DNA from: Spirosoma spitsbergense DSM 19989
Lineage (GTDB): Bacteria; Bacteroidota; Bacteroidia; Cytophagales; Spirosomataceae
Direction of reading: 5' to 3'
Assembly (NCBI RefSeq): GCF_000374085.1
Contig: NZ_KB893499.1
Span: forward strand, 62,001-126,000
Length of the DNA: 64,000 nt
Positions 1 to 7,972 of the stretch are shown here, one piece after another (position 1 is the stretch's first letter; each line of letters starts with the position of its first letter). Position numbers and translations under genes: made by a program. The notes under the pieces are model-generated. The model was not told where the DNA came from. It did not search any database and saw only the letters and a list, made by a program, of their open reading frames with translations.

Positions 1-491
1 CTGATATCGCCAATTGGCGACCAGGCTCCACCAGAGTTGGCCGCCAGGATAATCATACCGGCCATAATCCGCCGGTCTTCCAGATCACGAATCAGTTTAC
101 GGATCACCGTTATCATCACAATGGAGGTGGTGAGGTTGTCCAGCAGCGCCGACATAAAAAACGTCAGCAAACTAATCACCCATAGCAGTGTACGGATATT
201 CCGGCTGGCAATGCGGTCGGTAATGAGGGTAAAGCCATCGTGTACATCGATCAATTCTACTACGGCCATAGCCCCCATGAGGAAGAAAAGGATTTCGGCC
301 GAGTCGGTCAGGTGGTGCTCCAGCTGGTGACCAATGGTTTCTTTGTCACCCCCCAGCAGGGCATAGGCAGCCCAGCAAACAACACCGGTCATGAGTGCCG
401 TAGCTGTTTTGTTGATTTTAATGGAGTGTTCAACGGTAATCAGTACATAACCGGCAATGAAGATAAGCGTAAGCAGTATAAGCATAGACAT
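1..491 (-). CDS. nhaD: Sodium:proton antiporter, NhaD family (3' part missing)
   Basis: Only the N-terminal 163 residues lie in the window; the gene runs off the left edge. Reading the minus strand from the ATG at 491 gives a very hydrophobic protein with several membrane helices and the run LLDNLTTSIVMITVIRKLIR followed by ANSGGAWSPIGDI, which are typical of NhaD/ArsB-type ion transporters. Members exchange Na+ or Li+ for protons at the inner membrane. A second in-frame ATG lies two codons downstream. The next gene to the right is divergent, so the promoter should lie in 492-627. The family call is firm; ion specificity is inferred from family. Confidence 0.85.
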   Translation of the reverse strand, partial: MSMLILLTLIFIAGYVLITVEHSIKINKTATALMTGVVCWAAYALLGGDKETIGHQLEHHLTDSAEILFFLMGAMAVVELIDVHDGFTLITDRIASRNIRTLLWVISLLTFFMSALLDNLTTSIVMITVIRKLIRDLEDRRIMAGMIILAANSGGAWSPIGDI

Positions 492-627
492 ACGATAATT
501 GCGCCGGGCTATTGGGAGATACCGGCTCAGCGTAATGAAAAATAAACCGCCCCCGGGGTTAATTCTGGTGGCGGGTGAGTAATTTCTGGCTAATTCCTGT
601 TATTCCTTTGTGAATCCTGTTAGTCCA

Positions 628-957
628 ATGTTCATTATTCATGTTGCTTCGCTGGGGCCGGATGGCATGGCCTTATTCCCATTCATTCTTGTCCGGCATC
701 GGCACCCCGGCCCTACCCTGCTCAACCACGAACGTATTCACCTCAGGCAACAGCTTGAACTGGGGGTTGTCCCGTTTTACCTCTGGTATGTCATCGAGTA
801 CCTGATCCGGCGAATGCAGTACCGGGATCATTATGCGGCCTACCGACATATCTGCTTTGAGCGCGAAGCCTTCGCGAACGACCAGAACCTAACTTACCTT
901 AACACCCGGCCCCACTGGCAATTCCGGCGCTACCTTACCCGCGCTACAAAGCGGTGA
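628..957 (+). CDS. Small conserved protein with HExxH-like motif
   Basis: A 109-residue protein from the ATG at 628; a GTG at 610 would add six residues but looks less likely. It carries NHERIHLRQQLE (an HExxH-type motif), then a hydrophobic, aromatic stretch FYLWYVIEYLIRR and a charged C-terminus containing an FEREAFAND segment. I recall similar short proteins with this HERIHxRQ motif across Bacteroidota, but know no established function. The motif could bind a metal, as in gluzincin peptidases, with a Glu from the FEREAF segment as a possible third ligand. That is inference, and the protein is much shorter than known peptidases. It is divergent from nhaD and convergent with the next antiporter gene. 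Confidence 0.6.
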   Translation: MFIIHVASLGPDGMALFPFILVRHRHPGPTLLNHERIHLRQQLELGVVPFYLWYVIEYLIRRMQYRDHYAAYRHICFEREAFANDQNLTYLNTRPHWQFRRYLTRATKR

Positions 958-981
958 CCAGACCACTGCTTTTCATTGTTG

Positions 982-2163
982 CTACAATCCGGCTGTCACT
1001 TGTTTACGGCCTATGCCAGCCACCATAACCAAAGACGCTGACAGCACCAGTACCAACATAGGAATGCCTTCCCGAAAACCGATCAACCGTAAATCTTCAG
1101 GTATATTCAGGTATAGCAGCACCGTTATCAGCCCCCGGGGCGCAATCCATAACAGCGGGCCCATTTGCCCCCGGTACGTTAACCGAAGTGTTACCCACCG
1201 CCAGGCCACAATAACCACCAGAAAGAGTCCGCTGACAATGAGCGCATCGGTTTGAACCAGGTCCTGCGGAACGGCTGCGTAGCCAAAAATCAGATAAAAG
1301 AACGTACGAACCACGAACGCCCCCTCCGCGGTCAGGTTCTTGAGTTGGTCGAGTTCTTTTTCAAACAGATCATTTTTAAAAATACGACTCAGCCGTCCCC
1401 GGATAAACAGGTCTGTATTATTCAGAAACAGACCAAAAATCAGAATCAGCAACAGGGAGGACAGGTGATTTATTTCGGCCAGTGCGTACACCAGGAACAG
1501 GACGGAAATGATCGGCAGAAATTTAATCCGATGGTTGATACGGCCAATAAGGTAAAGCAGCAGAAAACAGCAACTTAAGGAAATAACGGCCATTACCAGC
1601 GTATCGCGGGTGAAGGACAATACAGCACCCAAAACCGAATCGCGACTGAGGAGCAGGAAATTGAACGCCATAATTCCCAGTATACTGGCGTAGGCCGATT
1701 CATAAACGGCAAACTCCCGTTGCCCATCGATCAGGCTGGTGATGATTTGCGCTGTCAGCGAGCTGCTGATAATGGAAAAAGGCAGCGCTGCAATCAGACA
1801 ATGGTAAAACGAGTCGTTCAGCAGCAGATAGAGCATACCGGCCATCAGCAGCGTTCCACCAATAATGCCAAGCAGGGAAGCCAGCAGCGTCCGGCGCAGA
1901 ATACTCAGCCGGTCGGTATCCAGTTCCAGATCAAGCCCGCCCTCCAGCACAATCAGGATAAGCCCCAGCGTACCCAGCGTTGGCAGAATGGTATTGACGT
2001 ACGGCACCTGAACGGCAAAGTATTCCGTTACCTGCCGGGTAATCATACCCAGTAGCAACAGCAACAAAACCGAGGGCGTTTTGAACCGGCTGCTAAACAG
2101 GTCGAAGGCATACGAGATTAGTACCGCTAAGCTCAGGACTATAATCAGAATTGATGAATCCAT
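982..2163 (-). CDS. Cation:proton antiporter (CPA family), divergent
   Basis: A 393-residue integral membrane protein with about eleven hydrophobic helices, starting with ATG at 2163. The layout (N-terminal helices, GLILIVLEGGLDLELD near residue 70, a loop, then IAPRGLITVLLYL near residue 345) fits the Na_H_Exchanger fold, and APRGL resembles the conserved arginine segment of CPA1 proteins. In canonical NhaP/NHE proteins the ion site has paired acidic residues in a segment like ESLLND; here the corresponding region reads YESAYASILGIMAFN, so ES is kept but the Asn-Asp pair is lost. There is no C-terminal TrkA domain. Transport is probable; substrate and coupling are uncertain. Confidence 0.72.
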   Translation of the reverse strand: MDSSILIIVLSLAVLISYAFDLFSSRFKTPSVLLLLLLGMITRQVTEYFAVQVPYVNTILPTLGTLGLILIVLEGGLDLELDTDRLSILRRTLLASLLGIIGGTLLMAGMLYLLLNDSFYHCLIAALPFSIISSSLTAQIITSLIDGQREFAVYESAYASILGIMAFNFLLLSRDSVLGAVLSFTRDTLVMAVISLSCCFLLLYLIGRINHRIKFLPIISVLFLVYALAEINHLSSLLLILIFGLFLNNTDLFIRGRLSRIFKNDLFEKELDQLKNLTAEGAFVVRTFFYLIFGYAAVPQDLVQTDALIVSGLFLVVIVAWRWVTLRLTYRGQMGPLLWIAPRGLITVLLYLNIPEDLRLIGFREGIPMLVLVLSASLVMVAGIGRKQVTAGL

Positions 2164-2190
2164 ATCGACAGTCGGTCAGTGTAAGTCATA

Positions 2191-2246
2191 AGTCATAAGT
2201 GACTGACGCAAAACGAACCCTATACTGGCGTCAGCCACTTATGACT
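2191..2246. repeat. Imperfect inverted repeat built from a 7-base word
   Basis: Arms at 2191-2209 and 2228-2246 match at 18 of 19 positions as an inverted repeat. The left flank contains AGTCATA twice in tandem. It occupies the gap between two minus-strand genes, just upstream of the antiporter start (2163) and downstream of the lipoprotein stop (2265). There is no long T-run, so it may be a 3' mRNA-stabilising or Rho-type structure rather than a classical intrinsic terminator. Confidence 0.6.
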
Positions 2247-2264
2247 TTTACGACTTGCTGCCTT

Positions 2265-3134
2265 TTACTTTCTCGCGTAGTAATACAAATTCACCGATGA
2301 GGCACTGGCCCGTTCGCTGATGGTAAAAAAACCTTTGTTGTCTTTATCAAAGCAAATGGCTTCGCCCTGCGGTTCAGCCCGTATGGTTAGCTGGCGGCTA
2401 TTGCCAAACTGCAGGGCATCTGAAATGGACTGGCCGGCATCGCGTTTGTAATAATACACCTGCGTATAGGTACGAACCAGCATTTCGGCCCCATCGGGCG
2501 AGATAGCCGCACTCGTTACAAACGTCAGGGGTAACTCCCCGTAGGCTTTTGCCACCGTTACCTGATTGACATCCTGCGGGTAAGGAAGGCTATACAGATG
2601 CACTTTCGTTTCCCGCTTTGAGATAATGTAAATGTCTTTGGTAGCCGGGTCAACAAACATGGCTTCGGCATCACGGGGCCCGTCGGGATAGCGAAAATTA
2701 ATTCGTTCAACCTGCGTGATGGGTGTTTGCAGCGAAGCAGGTTCGGGGAGTCGGTAAATTTGGGATATGGTATGGTTGGCATTATTATCGCCAATTTCGC
2801 CGATATACATGTAGTTTACCCCATCCTTTGGTCCAGGCCCGATAGATAATTCCTCCCAATCGCGGTTATCAAAGCCGGGAACGCTAATCTTCCCCTTTAA
2901 TACGCCATCATAACCCAGCAAAGCCAGTTCGGCTGGGTTACCGCTATCCTGCTCAATCCACACGTTGCCGGGCTGGCTGCGGCTATCGGCCACTCCGGAT
3001 GCTTCATCAATCTGTCCGGGAGTAACAGGCGCAGCAGTAGGGTCTGAGGCAAACTGTGCCTCGTACACACCCGGTACTGCGAGTTTGCAGGAAATAATTG
3101 CCAGGCTAAAAATCAGCAAAACAAATTTACGCAT
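2265..3134 (-). CDS. Lipoprotein, probable beta-propeller repeat protein
   Basis: A 289-residue protein from the ATG at 3134, chosen because MRKFVLLIFSLAIISC then forms a clean lipoprotein signal with Cys at about residue 16; a start at 3161 would add nine residues before it. The mature part has repeated short beta-type segments: SGVADSRSQPGNVWIEQDSG, YMYIGEIGDNNANH, DIYIISKRE, EGAE-type turns and a closing GFFTISERASASSVNLYYY. These fit a six- or seven-bladed propeller of the SMP-30/phytase-like type. It is probably anchored in the outer or inner membrane facing the periplasm. Enzymatic activity is not evident; the fold call is inference. Confidence 0.65.
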   Translation of the reverse strand: MRKFVLLIFSLAIISCKLAVPGVYEAQFASDPTAAPVTPGQIDEASGVADSRSQPGNVWIEQDSGNPAELALLGYDGVLKGKISVPGFDNRDWEELSIGPGPKDGVNYMYIGEIGDNNANHTISQIYRLPEPASLQTPITQVERINFRYPDGPRDAEAMFVDPATKDIYIISKRETKVHLYSLPYPQDVNQVTVAKAYGELPLTFVTSAAISPDGAEMLVRTYTQVYYYKRDAGQSISDALQFGNSRQLTIRAEPQGEAICFDKDNKGFFTISERASASSVNLYYYARK

Positions 3135-3158
3135 GAAAATTCGGGTTGTTTCAGTTGC

Positions 3159-3166
3159 CAAAGTAA
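3159..3166 (-). promoter_or_regulatory. Possible Bacteroidota -7 element
   Basis: On the minus strand this reads TTACTTTG, one base from the TAnnTTTG consensus, 24 bases before the ATG at 3134. No clear -33 TTTG is seen at the expected spacing, so the call is tentative. Confidence 0.35.
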
Positions 3167-3384
3167 CGAACAGATAAAGTAAAAGTGATAACCTTACCCT
3201 AATAAAGCTATCTACGTTATCCCGTAACGCCTTCCGTCATGGCTGAACAAATGGCAGCATCCCGCTTCATTCAGACACTGATGTTTGTAACCTGGTGGCG
3301 GGCAGGTAGCCTGCCCATCATTAGTTTTTGGGCCAGTGGTGCTTTAGTCTCCGAACATCTTTCTTCTATTAATTACTTTTTTCT

Positions 3385-4035
3385 ATGCGTAATTCCCTAC
3401 CCTACCTGCTGGCCACGCTGGTACTTGGTTTCCTGGTAAGTTGTGCTTCCCGTCCATCCGCTACGTCTGACAAAAGCTGGGTTCGTATTTTTGATGGCAA
3501 GACACTGGATGGCTGGAAACTCACGACCGAAAGTCCGGCAACATTCAGCGTACAGGATGGAGCCATTGTAGTGGCCGGTCCGCGGGCGCACCTGTTTTAT
3601 GAAGGCCCCGTCGGCAACCATGATTTCAAAAATTTCGAGTGGAAAGCACTGGTCAAAACCATGCCTGGCTCTAACTCCGGCATGTTTATTCATACCGCCT
3701 ACCAGCCTTCCGGGTGGCCATCCAAAGGCTATGAAATTCAGGTGAACCAAAGCCATACCGACTGGCGTAAAACGGGCAGCGTTTACGGCCTTCAGGATGT
3801 GAAGGAAGTATTCGTGAAGGACGGTGAGTGGTATACCGAACACATTATTGTGCAGGGCAAAAAAGTAATCATTAAGGTAAACGACAAGATTATCAACGAC
3901 TTTACCGAGCCCGACAGCGTCAGCAACGCCAGTTCACCCAAGAAACTCAGCAGCGGCACCATCGCCCTTCAGGGGCACGACCCTAAAAGTAAAGTCTACT
4001 TCAAAGATATCATGATTAAAGTGCTGCCCGATTAA
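3385..4035 (+). CDS. DUF1080 (3-keto-disaccharide hydrolase-like) lipoprotein
   Basis: A 216-residue protein with a lipoprotein signal (hydrophobic LLATLVLGFLVSC, Cys about residue 20). The mature part contains WVRIFDGKTLDGWK, GNHDFKNFEWKALVKTMPGS, NSGMFIH, GYEIQVNQSH and an IALQGHDPKSKVYFKDI ending. These are hallmarks of the DUF1080/LamG-like jelly-roll family. Members have been linked to hydrolysis of 3-keto sugars and are abundant in Bacteroidota and Planctomycetes. It probably acts in the periplasm or at the cell surface. No permease or dehydrogenase partner is adjacent, so the substrate is unknown. Length is normal for a single-domain member. Confidence 0.88.
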   Translation: MRNSLPYLLATLVLGFLVSCASRPSATSDKSWVRIFDGKTLDGWKLTTESPATFSVQDGAIVVAGPRAHLFYEGPVGNHDFKNFEWKALVKTMPGSNSGMFIHTAYQPSGWPSKGYEIQVNQSHTDWRKTGSVYGLQDVKEVFVKDGEWYTEHIIVQGKKVIIKVNDKIINDFTEPDSVSNASSPKKLSSGTIALQGHDPKSKVYFKDIMIKVLPD

Positions 4036-4180
4036 AAAAGCGGCAGTACTTCAATCCGTGCTATACCATTAACACGGAACCCCGACCGAAAAAGCCTGAC
4101 AGCCCTAACGTATAGGCCTATCGTTCCCGGGTGAGCAAAAAGCTGCCTGACAGCACTATTGCCATTCGTGTCCGCAACAA

Positions 4181-4225
4181 CGACTGGACTGTTCCCGGCT
4201 TAACAAGTCCGGAATAGTCCAGTCG
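4181..4225. terminator. Inverted repeat in a 354-base gene-free stretch
   Basis: Arms 4181-4198 and 4209-4225 pair over at least ten perfect outer bases (CGACTGGACT with AGTCCAGTCG) plus an inner CCGG. No T-run follows. It lies in 4036-4389, between the DUF1080 gene and the next secreted protein; I see nothing else definable in that gap. It probably ends the DUF1080 transcript. Confidence 0.5.
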
Positions 4226-4389
4226 CTGTTCATGCCCAGACCAATTTCACTTCAACTGATTACCCGCAAAAAGGACTTAGCAGTCGTTAAGGCCCGATAC
4301 CGCGTATTTTTCTGAGCGTTACGATCGCTTATTTCCCTATCTTGTGAAGCTAACATACAGATACGAACCAGCCGTACTTTTCCTTTCAA

Positions 4390-5121
4390 ATGCGTCAACG
4401 CTTACTCTTGTCTTTGGTTGCTTTATTCCTGTACCAATCTGCCCCCGGACAAACGCCGGAGTCCGACAGTTTATTTGTGCAGGCGGCAAAAAAGCAGGCC
4501 GTTAACCAGTACGAGCAGGCTTTTTTAAAGCAGGAACATGTGTACGAAGGGAACGAATACATTGCCCACGACCACCGCATAAAAATCCACCCCTTCTACC
4601 CAACCGACAGTCTGCTGGCGGGAACAATCACCTACAACGATATTCGCTACCACGACGTACTCATGCTGTACGACATCGTGCGGCAGGAAGTAGCCGTTCA
4701 GCCACCGGAAGGCGGGTATCGCATTCAGCTTCACACCAATAAAGTAAGTAATTTTTCGCTGGGGCAGCACCGGTTTATCCGACTCATAAACGACAGTACG
4801 TCGGGCATTGTGCCCGGCTTCTACGAACTTCTGTACGATGGACGGGCACAGGTACTGGCGCAACGCGTAAAAACCGTCCATGAAGATATTTCGAGTGGCA
4901 CCTACGTAGCTGACTACCTGCCTAAAGACCGCTTTTTCATCCGAAAAGACGGCCAGTACCATGAGGTCAAAACAAAGGGGTCTTTTTTATCCCTGTTTCC
5001 AGACCGGTCCAAAACCCTGCGAAAATACCTGCGCGCCAACCACCTCAAATTCAATGACGAACAACGCGAGATGTCGATTACGCGGGCTGCGAAGCAGTAT
5101 GAAGAAATTTCGGGTCATTGA
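4390..5121 (+). CDS. Secreted protein of unknown function preceding a TonB receptor
   Basis: A 243-residue protein with a signal peptide (MRQRLLLSLVALFLYQSAPGQ, cleavage near residue 21). It has no cysteine or catalytic motif that I recognise. The central part has a KIHPFYPTDSLLAGTITYND segment, a YHDVLMLYDIVRQEV segment and a basic RKYLRANHLKF C-terminus. Comparable proteins are common beside Bacteroidota TonB receptors with STN domains; the stop at 5121 is 69 bases before the receptor start. The family is not recognised by name. The stop codon lies inside the left arm of an inverted repeat that separates it from the receptor. Confidence 0.65.
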   Translation: MRQRLLLSLVALFLYQSAPGQTPESDSLFVQAAKKQAVNQYEQAFLKQEHVYEGNEYIAHDHRIKIHPFYPTDSLLAGTITYNDIRYHDVLMLYDIVRQEVAVQPPEGGYRIQLHTNKVSNFSLGQHRFIRLINDSTSGIVPGFYELLYDGRAQVLAQRVKTVHEDISSGTYVADYLPKDRFFIRKDGQYHEVKTKGSFLSLFPDRSKTLRKYLRANHLKFNDEQREMSITRAAKQYEEISGH

Positions 5122-5163
5122 TTGTCATCGATAGTCATTAACCACAAAATGACAATCAATGAC
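5114..5163. repeat. Perfect 15-bp inverted repeat covering a stop codon
   Basis: Arms GTCATTGATTGTCAT (5114-5128) and its exact complement (5149-5163) are separated by 20 bases. The TGA stop of the upstream gene (5119-5121) sits in the left arm. The related words GTCATT, AATGAC and CAATGAC recur through 5114-5180. It may end the upstream transcript, or partly insulate it from the receptor gene. Confidence 0.65.
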
Positions 5164-5190
5164 TAAGAATGACAACCAATTACCTAAAAC

Positions 5191-7968
5191 ATGGCCCAAT
5201 TCTACCGCACTTTTTTTCTGTTACTGCTACTAACGGGGCTGGGTATAGCCGCACGGGCACAATCACCCGCCGATAAGCCGGTCAGTGGTACGTTCGAGCA
5301 GGCACATTTCGAGCAGGTTGCCCAGGCTATCGAAGCCCAGACCGCGTACCGCTTTTTCTTCAATGCCACCGAAGTAGACAGCCTTATCGTCACGCTGAAG
5401 ATCGAAAACAAGCCGGTACGGTCGGTACTGCAACAGCTTTTTAACGGCACCAGGTACCAGTACGCCATTGATGCCCAACAGCGCGTTTACATCACCATCG
5501 ACCGGGTGATTCGGACGGAGTTACCCATTGGTTTTTTCCGGGGGGGGCTACCCGGTTCGCCAACCGACTCGACGATGAACGATTACCTGTCCCAACAGCA
5601 GAAAAAACGCCCGGAACCCGAAGCGAAGGTGTACGAAATTGGCAAACGAACCGCCGATGCGTCCATCCGGCCGGGCCGTTCTACCCTATCCGGCTATGTG
5701 CGGAATGTAGCCTCAGGCGAACCCATCGTGGGAGCGGCTGTCTACATCGAAAATCCGCGCATCGGCACCGTTTCCGACCAGTTTGGCTTTTATTCCGTTA
5801 CGCTGCCCCGTGGCAAACATGACCTCAAAATCAGAAGCATTGGGCTGAAAGACACCCGCCGACGAATTGTTTTTTACTCGGACGATAAATTCGACATCGA
5901 GATGGAAGACGATGTGATTGCCCTGAAAGAAGTGGTCATCGAAGCCGAGAAAGACAAAAACATATCGGGCCTGCAAATGGGGCAGGAACGGATTGACATC
6001 AAAAGTATCAGGCAGGTACCCACAGCCCTGGGCGAAGCCGATATTCTGCGGGTTATCCAGACCCTGCCGGGCGTGAAAACAGTAGGTGAAAGTTCAACCG
6101 GCCTCAACGTGCGCGGGGGTGCCACCGACCAGAACCTGATTCTGTACAACGATGCGACGATTTACAACTCCTCGCACCTGTTTGGTTTCTTCTCCGCCTT
6201 CAACCCCGACATGATCAAAAGTGCTGAACTCTACAAAAGTGCCATGCCGGCAAAATTTGGCGGGCGGCTGTCGTCGGTGCTGGACGTGCAAACGCGGGAT
6301 GGCAACAAGAAAAAGCTCGTCGGTTCGGGCGGTATCGGATTGCTGACGGGCCGGCTCACCCTCGAAGGGCCAATCCTGAAAGATAAAACCTCGTTTATTG
6401 TGGGTATCCGTTCTACCTATTCCGACTGGCTGCTGCACCAATTACAGAACGAGTCGTTCCAGAAAAGTCAGGCGCAGTTTTACGACCTGAACCTGCACAT
6501 CACCCACGATATGAACGAGCGGAACACGTTTTACCTGACGGGCTACGCCAGTCGGGATAAATTCCGTCTCAACAGCGACACGGCCTACGCCTACCAGAAC
6601 AAGACCGCTACGCTGAAATGGAAACACGTCATTACCAATAAATTGTACAGCGTTTTTACGGGCAGTTACAGCGGCTACACCTACAGCGTGTCGAGCGATA
6701 AAAATCCGGTCAATGCCTATGATTTGGGCTTTGGTATCCATCAGACCCAGGTAAAGGCCGATTTCAACTTCTTTCCAACCAACCAGCACACGGTAGATTT
6801 TGGCGTCAATTCTACCTACTATAAACTTCATCCCGGCAACTTTCAGCCCAAAGGCGATGCGTCGCTGATCGTACCCGACGTGGTTCCGGATGAACAGGGT
6901 CTGGAAAATGCGCTGTACATCGGCGACCGCTTCGACCTGAGCCCCCGACTTTCCATCAGTGGGGGATTGCGCTACTCGTTATACACCTATCTGGGTGCCC
7001 GTTCGGTGTATACCTATGTGCCGGGTCAGCCAAAAACGGTGGGAAACATCATCGACACGGTGAGCTACGGAAACAACCAGCCCATCAGCACCTATCAGGG
7101 ACCAGAGTACCGGCTGTCGCTTCGGTACGCCCTGTCGGGTACGGCTTCGGTAAAAGCAAGTTTCAACCGGACGCGGCAGTATATTCAGATGCTGTCCAAC
7201 ACCACCGTTATTTCCCCCACCGACATCTGGAAACTGAGCGACCCCAGCATCAAACCGCAGATTGGCGACCAGTACGCTGTTGGCCTGTACAAGAACAACC
7301 GCACCAACACCATCGAAATGTCGGTGGAAGCGTACTATAAAACCATGCAAAACCGGCTCGACTACCGGGGCGGGGCTTCCCTGATACTGAATCACCACAT
7401 AGAAACCGACGTCATCAACGCCGAAGGACTGGCCTACGGCGTTGAGTTTCTGGTGAAGAAAACAACGGGTAAGCTCAATGGCTGGCTGAGTTATACGTAC
7501 GCCCGCACCCTGCTCCGCACCACTAATACGGGCAACAGCGAAACCATCAATCAGGGCAATTACTACCCCAGCAGCTTCGATAAACCGCACGACATAACGC
7601 TCATCAGTAATTACAAAATCAATCGCCGGTTTAGCCTGTCGTTCAACTTTACCTACAGCACGGGGCGACCCATCACGCTGCCGGTGTCCAAATACTACCT
7701 CGACGGAGCCGCCCGGCTCCTGTATTCGGAGCGGAACCAGTACCGGATTCCCGATTACTACCGCGCCGATTTTGCCATGAACATTGAGGGTAATCACAAG
7801 GTCAAAAAACTGGCGCACAGTTCCTGGACCGTTTCTGTCTACAACCTGCTGGGTCGGCACAATGCCTACTCGGTCTATTTCAAATCGGAGAATGGGGTTA
7901 TCAAAAGTTATCAGCTTTCCATTTTTGGCAATCCGATTCCATCGGTCACGTACAACTTTAGATTTTAA
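5191..7968 (+). CDS. TonB-dependent outer-membrane receptor with STN domain
   Basis: A 925-residue receptor. Signal peptide about residues 1-23; an STN domain about 33-107 (FEQVAQAIEAQTAYRFFF, VLQQLFNGTRYQYAI); a carboxypeptidase-regulatory-like beta-sandwich about 164-250 (SGYVRNVASGEPIVGAAVYI); a plug about 265-385 (LPGVKTVGESSTGLNVRGGA, FNPDMIKSAELYKSAMPAKF); then a beta-barrel ending in TYNFRF with terminal Phe. It should import or bind a ligand at the outer membrane using TonB/ExbBD energy. The STN domain suggests signalling or TonB contact, but no FecI/FecR pair is adjacent. It lacks a SusD partner; the downstream DUF4249 lipoprotein and MG2 protein probably fill the partner role. The ligand is unknown. 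Confidence 0.92.
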   Translation: MAQFYRTFFLLLLLTGLGIAARAQSPADKPVSGTFEQAHFEQVAQAIEAQTAYRFFFNATEVDSLIVTLKIENKPVRSVLQQLFNGTRYQYAIDAQQRVYITIDRVIRTELPIGFFRGGLPGSPTDSTMNDYLSQQQKKRPEPEAKVYEIGKRTADASIRPGRSTLSGYVRNVASGEPIVGAAVYIENPRIGTVSDQFGFYSVTLPRGKHDLKIRSIGLKDTRRRIVFYSDDKFDIEMEDDVIALKEVVIEAEKDKNISGLQMGQERIDIKSIRQVPTALGEADILRVIQTLPGVKTVGESSTGLNVRGGATDQNLILYNDATIYNSSHLFGFFSAFNPDMIKSAELYKSAMPAKFGGRLSSVLDVQTRDGNKKKLVGSGGIGLLTGRLTLEGPILKDKTSFIVGIRSTYSDWLLHQLQNESFQKSQAQFYDLNLHITHDMNERNTFYLTGYASRDKFRLNSDTAYAYQNKTATLKWKHVITNKLYSVFTGSYSGYTYSVSSDKNPVNAYDLGFGIHQTQVKADFNFFPTNQHTVDFGVNSTYYKLHPGNFQPKGDASLIVPDVVPDEQGLENALYIGDRFDLSPRLSISGGLRYSLYTYLGARSVYTYVPGQPKTVGNIIDTVSYGNNQPISTYQGPEYRLSLRYALSGTASVKASFNRTRQYIQMLSNTTVISPTDIWKLSDPSIKPQIGDQYAVGLYKNNRTNTIEMSVEAYYKTMQNRLDYRGGASLILNHHIETDVINAEGLAYGVEFLVKKTTGKLNGWLSYTYARTLLRTTNTGNSETINQGNYYPSSFDKPHDITLISNYKINRRFSLSFNFTYSTGRPITLPVSKYYLDGAARLLYSERNQYRIPDYYRADFAMNIEGNHKVKKLAHSSWTVSVYNLLGRHNAYSVYFKSENGVIKSYQLSIFGNPIPSVTYNFRF

Positions 7969-7972
7969 GGCG

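Noticed and set aside
628-957. Gluzincin peptidase assignment.
   Set aside because: HERIH fits the motif but the protein is too short for a known peptidase core; left as HExxH-like only.
3239-3439. A 66-residue open frame ahead of the DUF1080 gene.
   Set aside because: It overlaps the DUF1080 start in another frame and lies in low-complexity leader sequence without a plausible ribosome site or family.
6979-7860. A 293-residue open frame on the minus strand inside the TonB receptor gene.
   Set aside because: It mirrors the codon pattern of the receptor; no family is recognisable, and the forward frame is a convincing barrel.
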